From Sacculina carcini (lineage: Eukaryota > Arthropoda > Thecostraca > Sacculinidae): a DNA stretch of 64,000 nucleotides. Positions 33,226 to 45,200 of this stretch are shown piece by piece. Made by a program: the position numbers and the translations under genes. The stretch lies in contig OU696572.1 of the NCBI GenBank assembly GCA_916048095.2, positions 10,807,376-10,871,375 on the forward strand, given 5' to 3'. Under the pieces are notes generated by a model. The model was not told the origin of the DNA and did not search any database. It saw only the letters and a list, made by a program, of their open reading frames with translations. Position 1 is the stretch's first letter. Each line of letters starts with the position of its first letter.

Positions 33226-33762
33226 AAGTGTAATTTTGTTTGTGAAATCCAACTCTAATGACCAGCTCAACCGACTGAAATGATTTACGAAAATAATTTG
33301 TCTGACAGAGTTGCGCTTTCATTGATATATGTGAGAGGAAAAATGATCAAGGTATAATCAAGACCAAAAATGTGCAATGTAGTTGGATATGTAAACAAAA
33401 TCAAAGCGGTGCAAATTGCAACGGTAACGCTTCGCTAAACATTTTTCCACTATCATAATAGAAACTTTATTAGACCAGTTCGACATCGGTTCGGATTATC
33501 GGAAAAACAGCGCCGGAGCGTTGGAGACACATTTCATGAATATTTTGTTGTTATCTTGTGCAATATAGTAATATGTATGTGTGTGTGTGTGTCAAAATGT
33601 ACGCGCGAATCATGTACACTTTGAAGATTATAAAACTATACGTGTACGTGTGTTTCTGTGCTTGTGCGCGAGTATGCACATAATATATATACCGCAAAAC
33701 CTCTAACTGAGCATGAATATGCCCTTCTATTTTTCAAACTTAGAGGTGTTGTTCAATTAGAA

Positions 33763-34071
33763 CAGAGCTTCTTAATCGGGGGTATCGATACCCCTTGGGG
33801 GTATGGGAACTTAAAGTCAGGGGTATGGGACTCGATTTCCGAGCACTGGTATCAATTATCAATGGTTTATAAAAATATAATTATCAATAATTATATTTTC
33901 AACCCGTAATCCGTATCTAAATAACAGTAAATTTAAGCGATTGAAATACTCGTGGATCTGGAAGAAATACTGGCAAGTAATAGGATTGGTGATAATTATT
34001 TGAACAGTCAAGTAAGTCAATATTCGACACTCCATTGGGACTATGGAACCATCAAAAGGTTAAGACCCCTG
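33763..34071. mobile_element. hAT-like MITE inserted in a family D repeat (TSD aattagaa/aattagag)
   Basis: CAGAGCTTCTTAATCGGGGG ... AAAGGTTAAGACCCCTG, 309 bp. 8-bp flanks at 33755-33762 and 34072-34079 differ at one base. The interrupted host repeat (CCGCAAAACCTCTAACTGAG left, GCCGCTCTATTTTCCCACT right) resembles 30371-30626. Confidence 0.88.
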
Positions 34072-34506
34072 AATTAGAGGATGCCGCTCTATTTTCCCAC
34101 TAGCTGGTCCGAATTTTTAGAACAAATGGCGAATTTGATGGACGAAAAAGAACCAGGTAACGCACGCTCATTTGTTTAACAGAAGACACACATATACAGG
34201 GCGATTACTGGTAATTAATCACAAATTCACTAATTAAAATATTGTGACACGTCGCTATTGTCGCTGTCCAAATGGCATTCAATCAGAGATGCCGCTTAAT
34301 TGGAGCAGATGATCTTAGAGTGCTCGAACTCCTGGGTGCAAATCTGTTTTCTAAAAGGTGCAAAGATTTCTGTGAAAAATATAACGAAATATGTGTTTCT
34401 ACCCATGCTTTACATTTTTTCCTGGAAATAACTATTTGATCAATGTTCTTAAAGCAGTTCTAAGCCGCATCAGCGAATACTGAATAAGGAAGCGTTATGT
34501 TATTAC

Positions 34507-35750
34507 TAGGGCTGTCAAAAGTTAATAAAGTTACTTTTTCACCTAAAGGTCCCTTTTTCATAAGCTACCTAAAACTGCATGAAAAAGTTGTGTACGATAA
34601 TTATTAAAAAAGTTATTAGGTTACCAAAAGTTACTTTTTCATCGTTAGGTTACTTTTTTGCTTTTAAGGTTACTTTTTTATCGTCAGGTTACCTTTTGTT
34701 ATTTTTCTTGTTATTAGGTAAGTTTACCACGAAGTTTGGTGACTTTTTGCAGATAAGAGGCACAAAAACGGTATATATGAAGATAAAATAGGAAAAGAGA
34801 TGGAATATTAGGTCTGAAGATCAAGAAATGTCAACACTTCTGCTGTTAGGATTTAGCAATTGATATTCATCTTAATATCCGTGCTACTCGATATTTATAC
34901 GTTTTTGAGTACGCAGGATAGTGTTATTCCAATTTAAGAAATGTCCACGAACCGGAGGGTGTCGTGAGATGTTTGGAGCGTGGTATAGTACAATGTACGA
35001 TGTGTGAGCTCTCTATACCAGATACTGCACTGTAGCACTTGACAGTACGTATTTACTTGAACAGGAATTTGCACGTGATTTTCAGGGCGTGAGATAGCGC
35101 CATTATCCCACGTTTGACATATGGGAGGACGGGGGGCAATCACACATGCAGTGTTTACGCTCACACTAATATACAAACTGTAGTACGTGCTATTAGATAA
35201 AAAGTTCCATTGAAAAATATAAAGAACATTATTGCGACCATTACTAAAAATATTTTCATTTGCAATTAGTGTATTTCGCATTTGTATGAGCTTTCCACTT
35301 GAAATTATATTTTGATGGTTATGCTCCTTTTTTCGATGTTAGCTAAATTATGTTAAGTTACTTTTGGTTGTTTGTTGTAAAAATGGTACCAGATCGGAGA
35401 GGGTGGAAAAGTAGTACCAACTCGGAAAGATGATAAAAAAGAAGGACTGGTGTATTTTCTTCCTTCAGAACTGCAAACAGAAATTGACCTTTTTTGAAGG
35501 GGGTTATTTTTAGGTTACCTTTTTATTGGTTATTAGGTTAATTTATATGTTCACAAACAAACAACAAACAAACCGTGTATTTCACATAGCGCACTAATCA
35601 GCAAAGGTGTGATAAACATGTGATAAAACGATACAAAAGTGATAATAACTATAAAACTCAGGTTATTTTTAGGTTACTTTTTTAGGTTACTTTTTCTCGA
35701 AAATAAAGTTACTTTTTTCTGATTTTTAGGTTACTTTTTTGACAGCCCTA
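34507..35750. mobile_element. 1.24-kb non-autonomous hAT-like element (perfect TSD gttattac)
   Basis: TIRs TAGGGCTGTCAAAA / TTTTGACAGCCCTA with identical 8-bp flanks at 34499-34506 and 35751-35758. Both ends carry many copies of GGTTACTTTTTT, an arrangement typical of sub-terminal transposase binding sites. No transposase is visible. The only sizeable ATG frame is 34934-35281 (minus, 115 aa), of unknown identity. The element interrupts another MITE-like sequence (34270-34498 plus 35759-35870). Confidence 0.88.
34934..35281 (-). CDS. Hypothetical 115-aa ORF inside the 1.24-kb hAT-like element
   Basis: ATG-initiated frame (35279-35281) in the central part of the element, between the sub-terminal repeats. 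The composition is not repeat-like (APRPPICQTWDNG, ENHVQIPVQVNTYCQVLQC), but I recognise no domain and see no splice or promoter evidence. It could be remnant transposon or captured sequence, or chance. Confidence 0.2.
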   Translation of the reverse strand: MRNTLIANENIFSNGRNNVLYIFQWNFLSNSTYYSLYISVSVNTACVIAPRPPICQTWDNGAISRPENHVQIPVQVNTYCQVLQCSIWYRELTHRTLYYTTLQTSHDTLRFVDIS

Positions 35751-36555
35751 GTTATTACGTTGTTTGTATTTTTGTAGTTTTCATGTGGCAATCAAGAATG
35801 CCAAGAAGTGCCAAGAATGCCAAGGGTGCCAGAACTGACTGCTGATTTGAAAAAAGTGCGAACACTGGAAAAGTTCAGCAACCACTACAATAAGCTGCTA
35901 GTAGACACAGCTACGCCGAACTTGACTTGTACGCGTTCACCACAGAATCGCCAACAGAATCACTTCGTGAATTGCGTTGAAGTTCGATTAATCTTTACAA
36001 AAACTGTGCATGCGTTGAATCCGCGAAGAACAATTCGCCTATAAAACGGCAGTGGTGAAATTTTTCACTTAGTGATTAAACGTAGCTGGTCGTAAGCAGG
36101 AACACACGAGTTTTGTCAAACGCTATATTGGCGAAGTTCGCAAGCACAATGAAATAGTCGCCGACAATACACACGGATCAAACATAACCGCGGCGAAAGT
36201 GAACGAGTTCGATCGGGCGAAGTCTTGAGGCACAATCAACATTATTTAATTCTTTAGGAATACAGGACAGTACATAGCTGCCAACCCTGCTGGGTAATCG
36301 CTGCTCATCTTGGATAGAACACGAAGATGGATAGAAGAAGCAGAGGGTCGGCTTTTAGTCGCATCGGCGCTATATTCCTCTATGGCGCTTAGGTTTATGT
36401 CAGTATCGGACAATGATCACTGAGCGAAACAAGATATTTTCACAGAGAACATGCTAAGTCTATTACATGCACTCGCGACGCCAAACAACAATCATATAAA
36501 CAGATCGTAATACACAACACACTTAATACATGCAGTCAAATACGTACTACAAACG

Positions 36556-36822
36556 TAAGTGAATATATACGCCGTCAAACTTCTATTTGAAGGGCACCTC
36601 TTACTAAACGACACTTTGATTAATTCTTCTCTTCTGGCAATAGCTATGATTGACTGATTTTATCCGTGAATTTGTGATTAATTATAACCAAGTATTAATT
36701 ATAAGCGTGTAGTTGTGTCATTTGTAAAATTTACATACGTTACCTGAATCTTCTTTCATCCTTAAAATAGACCGTACCTTCTCAAAATTCTGAACAACTG
36801 GTGGAAAAATAGAGCGGCACAC
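36556..36822 (+). repeat. Dispersed repeat family D, copy 2
   Basis: Parallels 30371-30626: GTAAGTGAATATATAC, CTATTTGAAGGGCACCTC, TGGCAATAGCTATGATTGAC, GGTGGAAAAATAGAGCGGCA. Flanking 36823-37544 is AT-rich with nothing I can assign. Confidence 0.75.
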
Positions 36823-37544
36823 TTCAATTCTAAACAGCGATAATGAATAGAACACAGTGAAAGGCAATGTGCATATGATGCAAATACATAACAATACAAT
36901 ATCACATGAACAAAAACATTGAATGTGGTTTCTTCCTGGCATATCGGAAATTTTGCATCAATTCACCAAGTTATTTTCAATCTGGATATTAACCTTTCAG
37001 CTTACAACTTTATTATTTTTCAGTTTTTATTTTAGTTTTACTTTTTATTTTTGGCAAATATTAGGTGTTTGATGAAGACCCAACATCATCTAAATCCAAC
37101 ATCACTTAGAATTCGTGTGTTCAACATAGGACGCGGTTTTTGTCAAAAAAATGTAATACATTCAATTCATAATTATTGGCCGAGTATTGTATAATGTATC
37201 ACAGGAAAATTGTACCTTCCAAGGAACTTTGAAAACAAGACACACACGCAAACACAAAAACAATATTAGCATACTAAAATACGTTATTGAGCACATAACA
37301 TCTGAGATCAATAATGTAGCTCAACCTGAGTTCAAGATCAATAATACATAAAGACTTTGTATAAACACTTACTGTGTACATACACATCTTGAAAGCCAAA
37401 TATAACACAAATTAATAACAACATCACACACGAGTGGAATTTGTACCTGTGTATTGTGTACCGCAAACACACACAAGGTATACACAAGGTATACACTGAC
37501 TATGTCACGACCTGCGTAATCACGTCTTGACAAGATGTATTTTA

Positions 37545-38541
37545 TTATACAGCCATGAAATGCTGATGCATCAAGAGTAGGCAGTTGGCAGCGTTGGTGT
37601 TTTCCACTGTCGTCGGCAAATTGACTGAATTCAACGACTGTTCTTGTTCATGTTTTCGAGGCAAGTTCTCACTCAGCGACGCATCATGCGCGCGGAGAAC
37701 TGGTGTTTTCTGTCCACACGAAGAGTCTTCCTGTCGGGGCATCACCGTCGGAGACATCAACCGCCACTGTTTGCAGTCGTGATGGTCGGCCTCTGCCGCC
37801 TCCACCAGCCGGAACACGACAGTGATGTCGCTGCAGTTTGGCGCGCAGAGCAGAGCAGACGTCTCAACGAGAAAACAATGACATACAGCACCCGGTGTAC
37901 GTTGTCCGGGTAATAAGGCATCAGCCATATCGGGCATTGCTGAATCCCGCCACGAATAAACTCGGCCCTGAGAGCCGAAGACGACAATGGACTCGACGTG
38001 AGGGCCATTGCCAAGTGATGTGACGCGAGAGCTCGATTGTGAGGCGAGGTACTGGTCGACTACGATATCGTCCAGCCACTCGTCGCCAGAGAGATTGCAA
38101 AGACTACTCTCGGCCACTGGAGCTGCCTGCTCAACTTGTCGTTCCGCTGATTGTGAGGCACATTCGTTCTCTTCAGAAAGATTGCTGCTAATGCATGATG
38201 TTGATGGCAGGAGCTTGCTGCGATGTTCCTGAACGACTGACTTGTCACTGCCATTCTCATTGGTCGCTCCAATGACCGTTTCATCAGCCGAGTCTCTTTC
38301 TTCGTTTTTTCTACTGACATTCACCGGATGACTCGTTGGATACGGAATCACGGGTAACTCTGTCAGTGGCATTCGTATCGTCACTATTTGAAATGTGTTC
38401 AGATTCTATGGATTGCTCGGTCTTGAGAGTCTCGCATGATTTTCTATCGGCTGCTTCTTGCGCAGTGCTGTACGAACTACTGGTGTCACTGATGACTGTT
38501 TCATCGGTCGCGTCACACGCTACGTCACTGGGTGACGACAA
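37545..38541 (-). pseudogene. Unidentified coding-like sequence with a frame break
   Basis: The minus-strand frame 38541-38311 (Ser/Asp/Glu-rich, CDATDETVISDTSSSYS) ends at a TAG. The next frame continues from about 38313 to a stop at 37545 (279-aa frame) and repeats the theme as RDSADETVIGATNENGS, so one indel could join them. Other segments: LSGDEWLDDIVVDQYLA, FGSQGRVYSWRDSAMPDMAD, CHCFLVETSALLCAPNCSDI. GC content is well above the flanks, which favours real coding origin. The WLDD...DQYL segment faintly recalls the start of Ulp1/C48 peptidase domains; I would not name it on that. It is either a pseudogene or a gene with an assembly error. Confidence 0.4.
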
Positions 38542-39270
38542 ATATTCAGTCCGGGTTTGTGGACTGCTTTTGTTAATTCACCATCGTCCTGTTGATGTAT
38601 GGACGGGAATTTGTTCTTGCCGTGAGCAAGTAGTCTCTGTGAAATGATCTCCTGTTTCCAGCTGGGTACATCACATAAGGAAACCAGCAGTAGAGAATTT
38701 TTCATACCACCGCACAAGCAGTGACTGGTGATGAGCTCCAGTGAAAGACAGACGGTTTGTTGGTGATGCGAGTTCAGAAGGATTTACAGGAGCACTTTGA
38801 AAACTTGTGCTTTCACGGCCAGCGATCTATCGACCAACTCCCACTCTATGAACTTCAGCACGGGCATTTGTACACAAACTCCAGCATCCACTGCCTGATG
38901 TAGGTTCGCAGGCTCACCTGCAAATCCCCCAGCTAAGACAGACGCTTGCAGCAGGATTCAGCCACATTCCGAGGCTTCTTGATGGATGCTGCCTTGTTAA
39001 CAAAGTGACCGAGATGTTGAGTGTAGTACGCCGGACCACAGCGGACAACTCGATCTCGAGCAAGGAACATATCTCATTATCTGCTGCTGTCGAGATTATT
39101 GCTCATCTTGATAGCTTCAGTTGGAAGTCCACGAGATATCATCAATTGGACGAATAGCTCCGGCTGGCTAGAAGAGGTAGTTGGTTGGTAATGTGCAGTT
39201 GAATACAGCACAGCATAGTAACTGTGTTCTTGTCAACAAGTCTGTCACCACTGAAATAATGTCCCCACTG
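38542..39270 (-). pseudogene. Coding-like sequence upstream of the unidentified ORF, several frame breaks
   Basis: Helix-like minus-strand segments occur in different frames: GDRLVDKNTVTMLCCIQLHI, then QPELFVQLMISRGLPTEAIK, ADNEICSLLEIELSAVVRRT, VQMPVLKFIEWELVDRSLAV and LLLVSLCDVPSWKQEIISQR. Stops and shifts separate them, with no clear introns. Together with 37545-38541 this resembles a decayed alpha-solenoid protein gene, or its C-terminal half. Plus-strand frames are also open in part, so strand is inferred. Confidence 0.3.
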
Positions 39271-39717
39271 GAAACAGAGTTCGATCCCTAATTACTTTTC
39301 TACTTCAAACCTAATAGTCCAAGAGTTCTTCAAGGTTTTTAATAGTACAAGAGTTCATGAACCTTTGGAAACCCTCAATGTTCCCAAAGACTAGAGACTG
39401 GTTCCTAAGAAGTGCCAAGATTACTGAAAAAATTAAAGAAAATATATGTTTACCTATTTTATGTATTTTTCCCTGAAAATTTCGTTTGCTTAAATCCTCT
39501 TAAAAAGTAATTACGTCTTTCCTATTGTTAATATTTTTCATATAAATATTAAGAATCGAGGGGGTGCGAGAACTGATAGTTGAAAAAGGTTGAGAACCAC
39601 TGCATTAAAGGATGCCGCTCTATTGTTCAAATTGTTATCCCAATGTGCCGTTCAAATAGACGTTTTACAGGGGTTTCGTCATATCGCACATGCAAGTACA
39701 ATTTCATATCAGAGTAC

Positions 39718-40030
39718 CTGAGTGATTTGATAGACATGCAGGAAAGCATAGGCATTGCCGGCTGTTCCGTGACAAAGACTGTGACCTTTCTGCAACAGTC
39801 CACGCCGCCAGGTCAGGTCACAACATGACACAGCCAACTGACGGTATCTGACCTCGCCAAACACCTTCACATACACACACACACACACACACACATACAA
39901 ACACAAACAAACACAGAACAGACACTAATAACGCACTTACACACACGCTCACACACAAAACCAATTACCAAAAACCAACACACAGGCAGATAAATACACA
40001 CAAATGCAAAAACACACATACACAGAGACA

Positions 40031-40085
<55 letters not shown>

Positions 40086-42113
40086 AGACAGACACACACA
40101 AGCACACAACCACATACACACACACACACACACACAAGCACACAGCCACATACACACAGACAGACACACACACACAATGGCACACCTGATAGGCGAGGCA
40201 GAACATGGAGACGAAGGCTGGAGCGCCATGACACCACTGTACCAGCCGGTCGGCGGCGACACTCTCCAGCGACGAGGGAAAGTTGCCAGACGCCAGCTGC
40301 AGTGATGCCAGATAGTCAATGGTAGGCCGGAGTAGCGAGTGAAGTCGAGTGTGACCAACCACCTCGTGAACCTGGTACCGTCTCAAATTTCACCAACCAT
40401 CGAATAATAATAACACAAATTGACTAATAAGTTTTGAATTTACGCGGATTCTTGTGTTTTTTCTTGTATAAAAACAAAAAGTTTTTTTTTAAAAACTGAA
40501 AAAAGTCGTATGATAAAAAAATTGTGTGTAAATACTGCTTTATTAAAAAATCAAACATTAACCAAGTACAATTGTCAATCACAATGTTTTTACACAAACG
40601 TGGTGGCCCAACTAATTCTGATACCGAATAGGACTACCCCTACTACATATATTCATTTCATGCACTGTTTTTTCTCTTTCTATTACATTGTTTTCGTATT
40701 TTTCTATTGTATTATTTTGTTCAATATGGCAATTAATTGTGGAAATAAAATTATTTGGGTTATAATGGTTGTTTTGCTATATCTCTTTCAGTGGCCGAAT
40801 TTTACGCACATTTTCGTTTTACGCGGTGGTTGCCGGTACCTAACCACCGCGTAAAACCAGGGTCTACTGTATATATAATTGCATATAATTTAGGAATATA
40901 TAATTTATTATATAAATGCCGAAAATATCTCTGTTCGCCTTAAGTAGATCTGGGAGTATTTGAATCTAGAAGACAGAGTACTAAGAGACATGCGGAAAGA
41001 GCGGTGGAGTGAGAGAGTGAAGAAGGCAGAGTAAATGAGCGTTGACCTGCAGTAGGAGAGTAATGATGCCAGCCACACCATGCGCCGCGCCCAGGTAGTG
41101 TTTGTCGTGCCAAGTGTACATGAGCCGACATGAGTGCAAGGCGTGGCTGCTGCTAACAACAGAACGCTCACAACACGACCGCTTACCAGACCAAATCACA
41201 ACGTCCACTGTCTATAAACACAACCCCCCCACCCACACACACACACGGACATACACATACATTACATTACATAAAGATATTTATAACGCGCTATTCACCC
41301 GAAGGTCTTCAAAGCGCGCGCACACACATACACACATGTACATACTCAAGCAGAAGAGGTGTACACATACACACACACACACACAAAGAGAGAGAGAGAG
41401 AGAGAAATAACAAGATAAACCCGCAGACACACACACAAGACCATGGTAAAGGTCAGAAATATAGGTAAGTTTGAACACAAATTGGACACACAATGAAAAA
41501 GAGAGAGAACAGGAGGAGCGTAGCTCATTTCCTCTACCACTACTAGGTGAACAGGCACACACACACATGCACACTCACACACAGTTGTATAGCTTGGGAT
41601 GATTGAGGCAAGAGAGGTCATGGAAAAAAACGAAAAGTACTGGAAGTTTGAGAGATGTTAAGAAGTATAGTTTCCCATATACAGGTGTGTGTTGATGTCT
41701 GGAATCAGTTAGGCGAGGATATTGTAGGAGCTAAAAGCGTAGGAGCATTTAAAGAAAGACTGGATAGTATGAAATACTGGGAATTTCAGGGAAGATTGGT
41801 TAGATAAGGTTTGATTGTGGACAGGATAGTACGAACACAACTCATCTGTGAGTACACACAAACACGTGGACATACGGATGCAAACCTGCTTAATCAGTTC
41901 GTTCAGCCCTGCAACGGGAACATTAGAGGCGCGTAGATAAAGTAGAGATGCCAGGTAGCCGACTCGGCCGTACAGCAGCTCGTCTGGCAACTGTTTGTTG
42001 TCACGGTCGATGACCAACGCGGCCGCCGACACAATTCTCCAGTCACAAACACACACACACACACACAAACATACACGTTTACACACATGCATACACACGT
42101 ATACATTCACACA

Positions 42114-42155
<42 letters not shown>

Positions 42156-42179
42156 CTAACATTCACACTAACACGCACA

Positions 42180-42255
<76 letters not shown>

Positions 42256-45200
42256 TACAATAACACAAGCACAGACACACACTAACACACACATACACAT
42301 ACAAACACACACACACACATATACATATGCACACACACACACTAACACACCCACATATATATACACATAGAGAGACACACAAGCACACACACTAACATAA
42401 ATACTATACTACTCTGCTATACCACTCAGTGAACACACAGACACACACACTAACACACCCACATATATATACACATAGAGAGACACACAAGCACACACAC
42501 TAACATAAATACTATACTACTCTGCTATACCACTCAGTGAACACACAGACACACACACTAACACACCCACATATATATACACATAGAGACACACAAACAC
42601 ACTGACTTATCGATGCTCGGCTGCAGTGAGTGTGTGACGGTTGATGTGTGGTGGCGTGCTGGTGCGCCAATAACGCCGCATAACGCCGCCGTCACGGCCC
42701 ACTCGCCCACACTGCCACACAGCAGCGACACGACACGACTGGCGCGAGCTGTAGCTCCGTGCTGGCGCCGCCCCTGCGCCGCATACAGGCGCCCGTGGAT
42801 CCGCTCACATATCTATTTTGAACGATATATACCCACGCACATACATTTTCGGTGTGAGAAAATTGCTCATTCGATACTTGAAACGAAACCAAATGAAATG
42901 AATGTGTAGAATGTTGGGTGTAGACAGACAGATAGACAGACAGACAGACACACACATACACAAAAACAAACACACTCTATACATACATATATAGTTGAGA
43001 GGGAATGTATAACTATGAGATGATGAATGCAGGGGTTTTCAACCATGCCTCTCTGTGGCTTCATTGAGGTGAATACGAATTGGTGCTTACACATATATTT
43101 TGTAGTTCAGTGTATTGAAGAAAGGCAGATAAAGAGAAGAAACACAATAAGGATATGCACAATATACACAACACCAGACACAATCACGCTACACCACGAC
43201 AACCCTCAACGCAACACCGTCACTCGCCCACTGCCCGACACATGAGACGCGATACTCGGGCGCGAGACTTGAAACATGAGACGCGTCATATGCACGCGCT
43301 CACACACAATAACATCCTCCCCTAAAGACGCTCTCGCTCTGCTATCTGCAAACGCTTCGATGAAAGTCAAACTCACACCACATCTCCCCGTGATCTAAAG
43401 ATCACACACAACTCACACACTCACACACATACCCAACCACACAGGCAGACACACTTAGTTAAGCATCATTCAGGTTATTAAACACTTTCCGCGGCGAAAA
43501 CAACAATGAGAAGCGAAAAACGCAGCACACAATACTCAAATCGCATATACTCACGCCATAAAAACAAACAGTAAACATATGGCAAACTCACAGTAGCCAA
43601 CTTTAACAGGCTAAACAATATCGAACAAATGAGGCTCAAGCACGACACAAATAACACAATTCTAAACGTAATCTCTCATCCATACTGGAGGTCTTACGTT
43701 CCGCTGTGGACGCGCCACTGGTTCATGATCGGTTGGGGGCACATCGCTAATTCTGTTATCATAACGCCCCGCTGTCAATGGTTCACCATCAACTGAGTTC
43801 CCATCAGATGTTATAGCTTGGTCTGAGTTTCGAACAGGTCTTACATCCAGATAGTGTCTAGGCACACCATCGACGTCCAAGTTGTTTCTCGAATGTATGT
43901 CAGTCACTATGCCTCTGGACCACTGAGCTGTGCAACGAGAGTTGGGAGGTTTAACCCAAACCTCATCCCCTACTTTGATTGACCCAGCATGTTCACCCTC
44001 GTTCGGCTTTTCTACCACAACTGACGGATATCGCCATGTGTAAGTGAAAACCGACCTCTGGTACCGACATCTCATCTTGATGGAAACGCGGGGTGCTGTT
44101 GTACCAGTACACTGCCTCAATGGGCGTTATACCACCTCTCTCAGCAATCACCTTGATGGTCCTATGGTGTCGCTCTACTATGCCGTTGCCGGACGGTCGG
44201 TACGCTGCTCGAAAAAATCGTATGATATTCCAACGGGACAGCATCTCGCCAAGAAGATGTGAACGAAACGCCGTGCTGTTGTCTAGTAACAATTCGTTCA
44301 CTGGGCCTCGTTCATAGAAAATACTTTTCAGTTCTGATGATATTTGTTCCGCGTCCTATCTTTTCAATTTCCGCCATATGGCAAATCGTCCCGGCCCACA
44401 ATCTACTACTGACAAGTATGGCACCTGGTGGTAATGAGTCACATCTACCGCTAGTCTTTTCCAGTTCTCGTTTATGTGCAATTCACCCGGTGAATGAACG
44501 ACTGGAGCGGGATCTATTGACTGGCAACGATCACAATTCTGTATTACCGTCTTTACTTGATCTTTCGATATGTTTGGGTCCATCTTTCTCGCCAAGTACA
44601 GAGTTCGCTCCACCCCCATGTGATGTTTTTCATGCAGTTCTTTCACATCCACTGCGGCCGCACAATAGTTCTCACACACAGCGCCTGTTTTCATCAGCCA
44701 ATTCTTCCTGACTCGAGTTAGAATGTCGGCTTTGTTCTTATCGGTAGGCACCAGCGTAATTTTTATGTTCAATCCCAACTCGGAGATAAGCTCCTTCAGA
44801 TTTCCTAAACGCCGTTTAATAAGCAACTCTGCTGCACCCTTTGTCTTAATTCGCCTGTCACCGTCAAGTACTGTCTTCACCCAGGCCTCTACAGTAGCCG
44901 AGTCTGTTCTTAGCTCCACATCCTTCAACTCCCATTTAATAGCCAAATTGACGCCTTTCATAATTGCGTCAAGCTCTGCCACGTTGATATGGCTCGCGTC
45001 ACCTTTCTTGCGAAGCCACGCTGCGTCTTCTACCACTTTTCCGTTCACTTCCAGCACAGCACCAATAGCAATGCTACTCGCATCGCTCCAAACAATGCCC
45101 CTTCCACCATTTGGCACACACCATGCCCCCTTCACTGGATCTTCGACTTTGACTCTACTGATCACTTCCCTTATCATCGTCTGCGTTCGCTCTCCTACGA

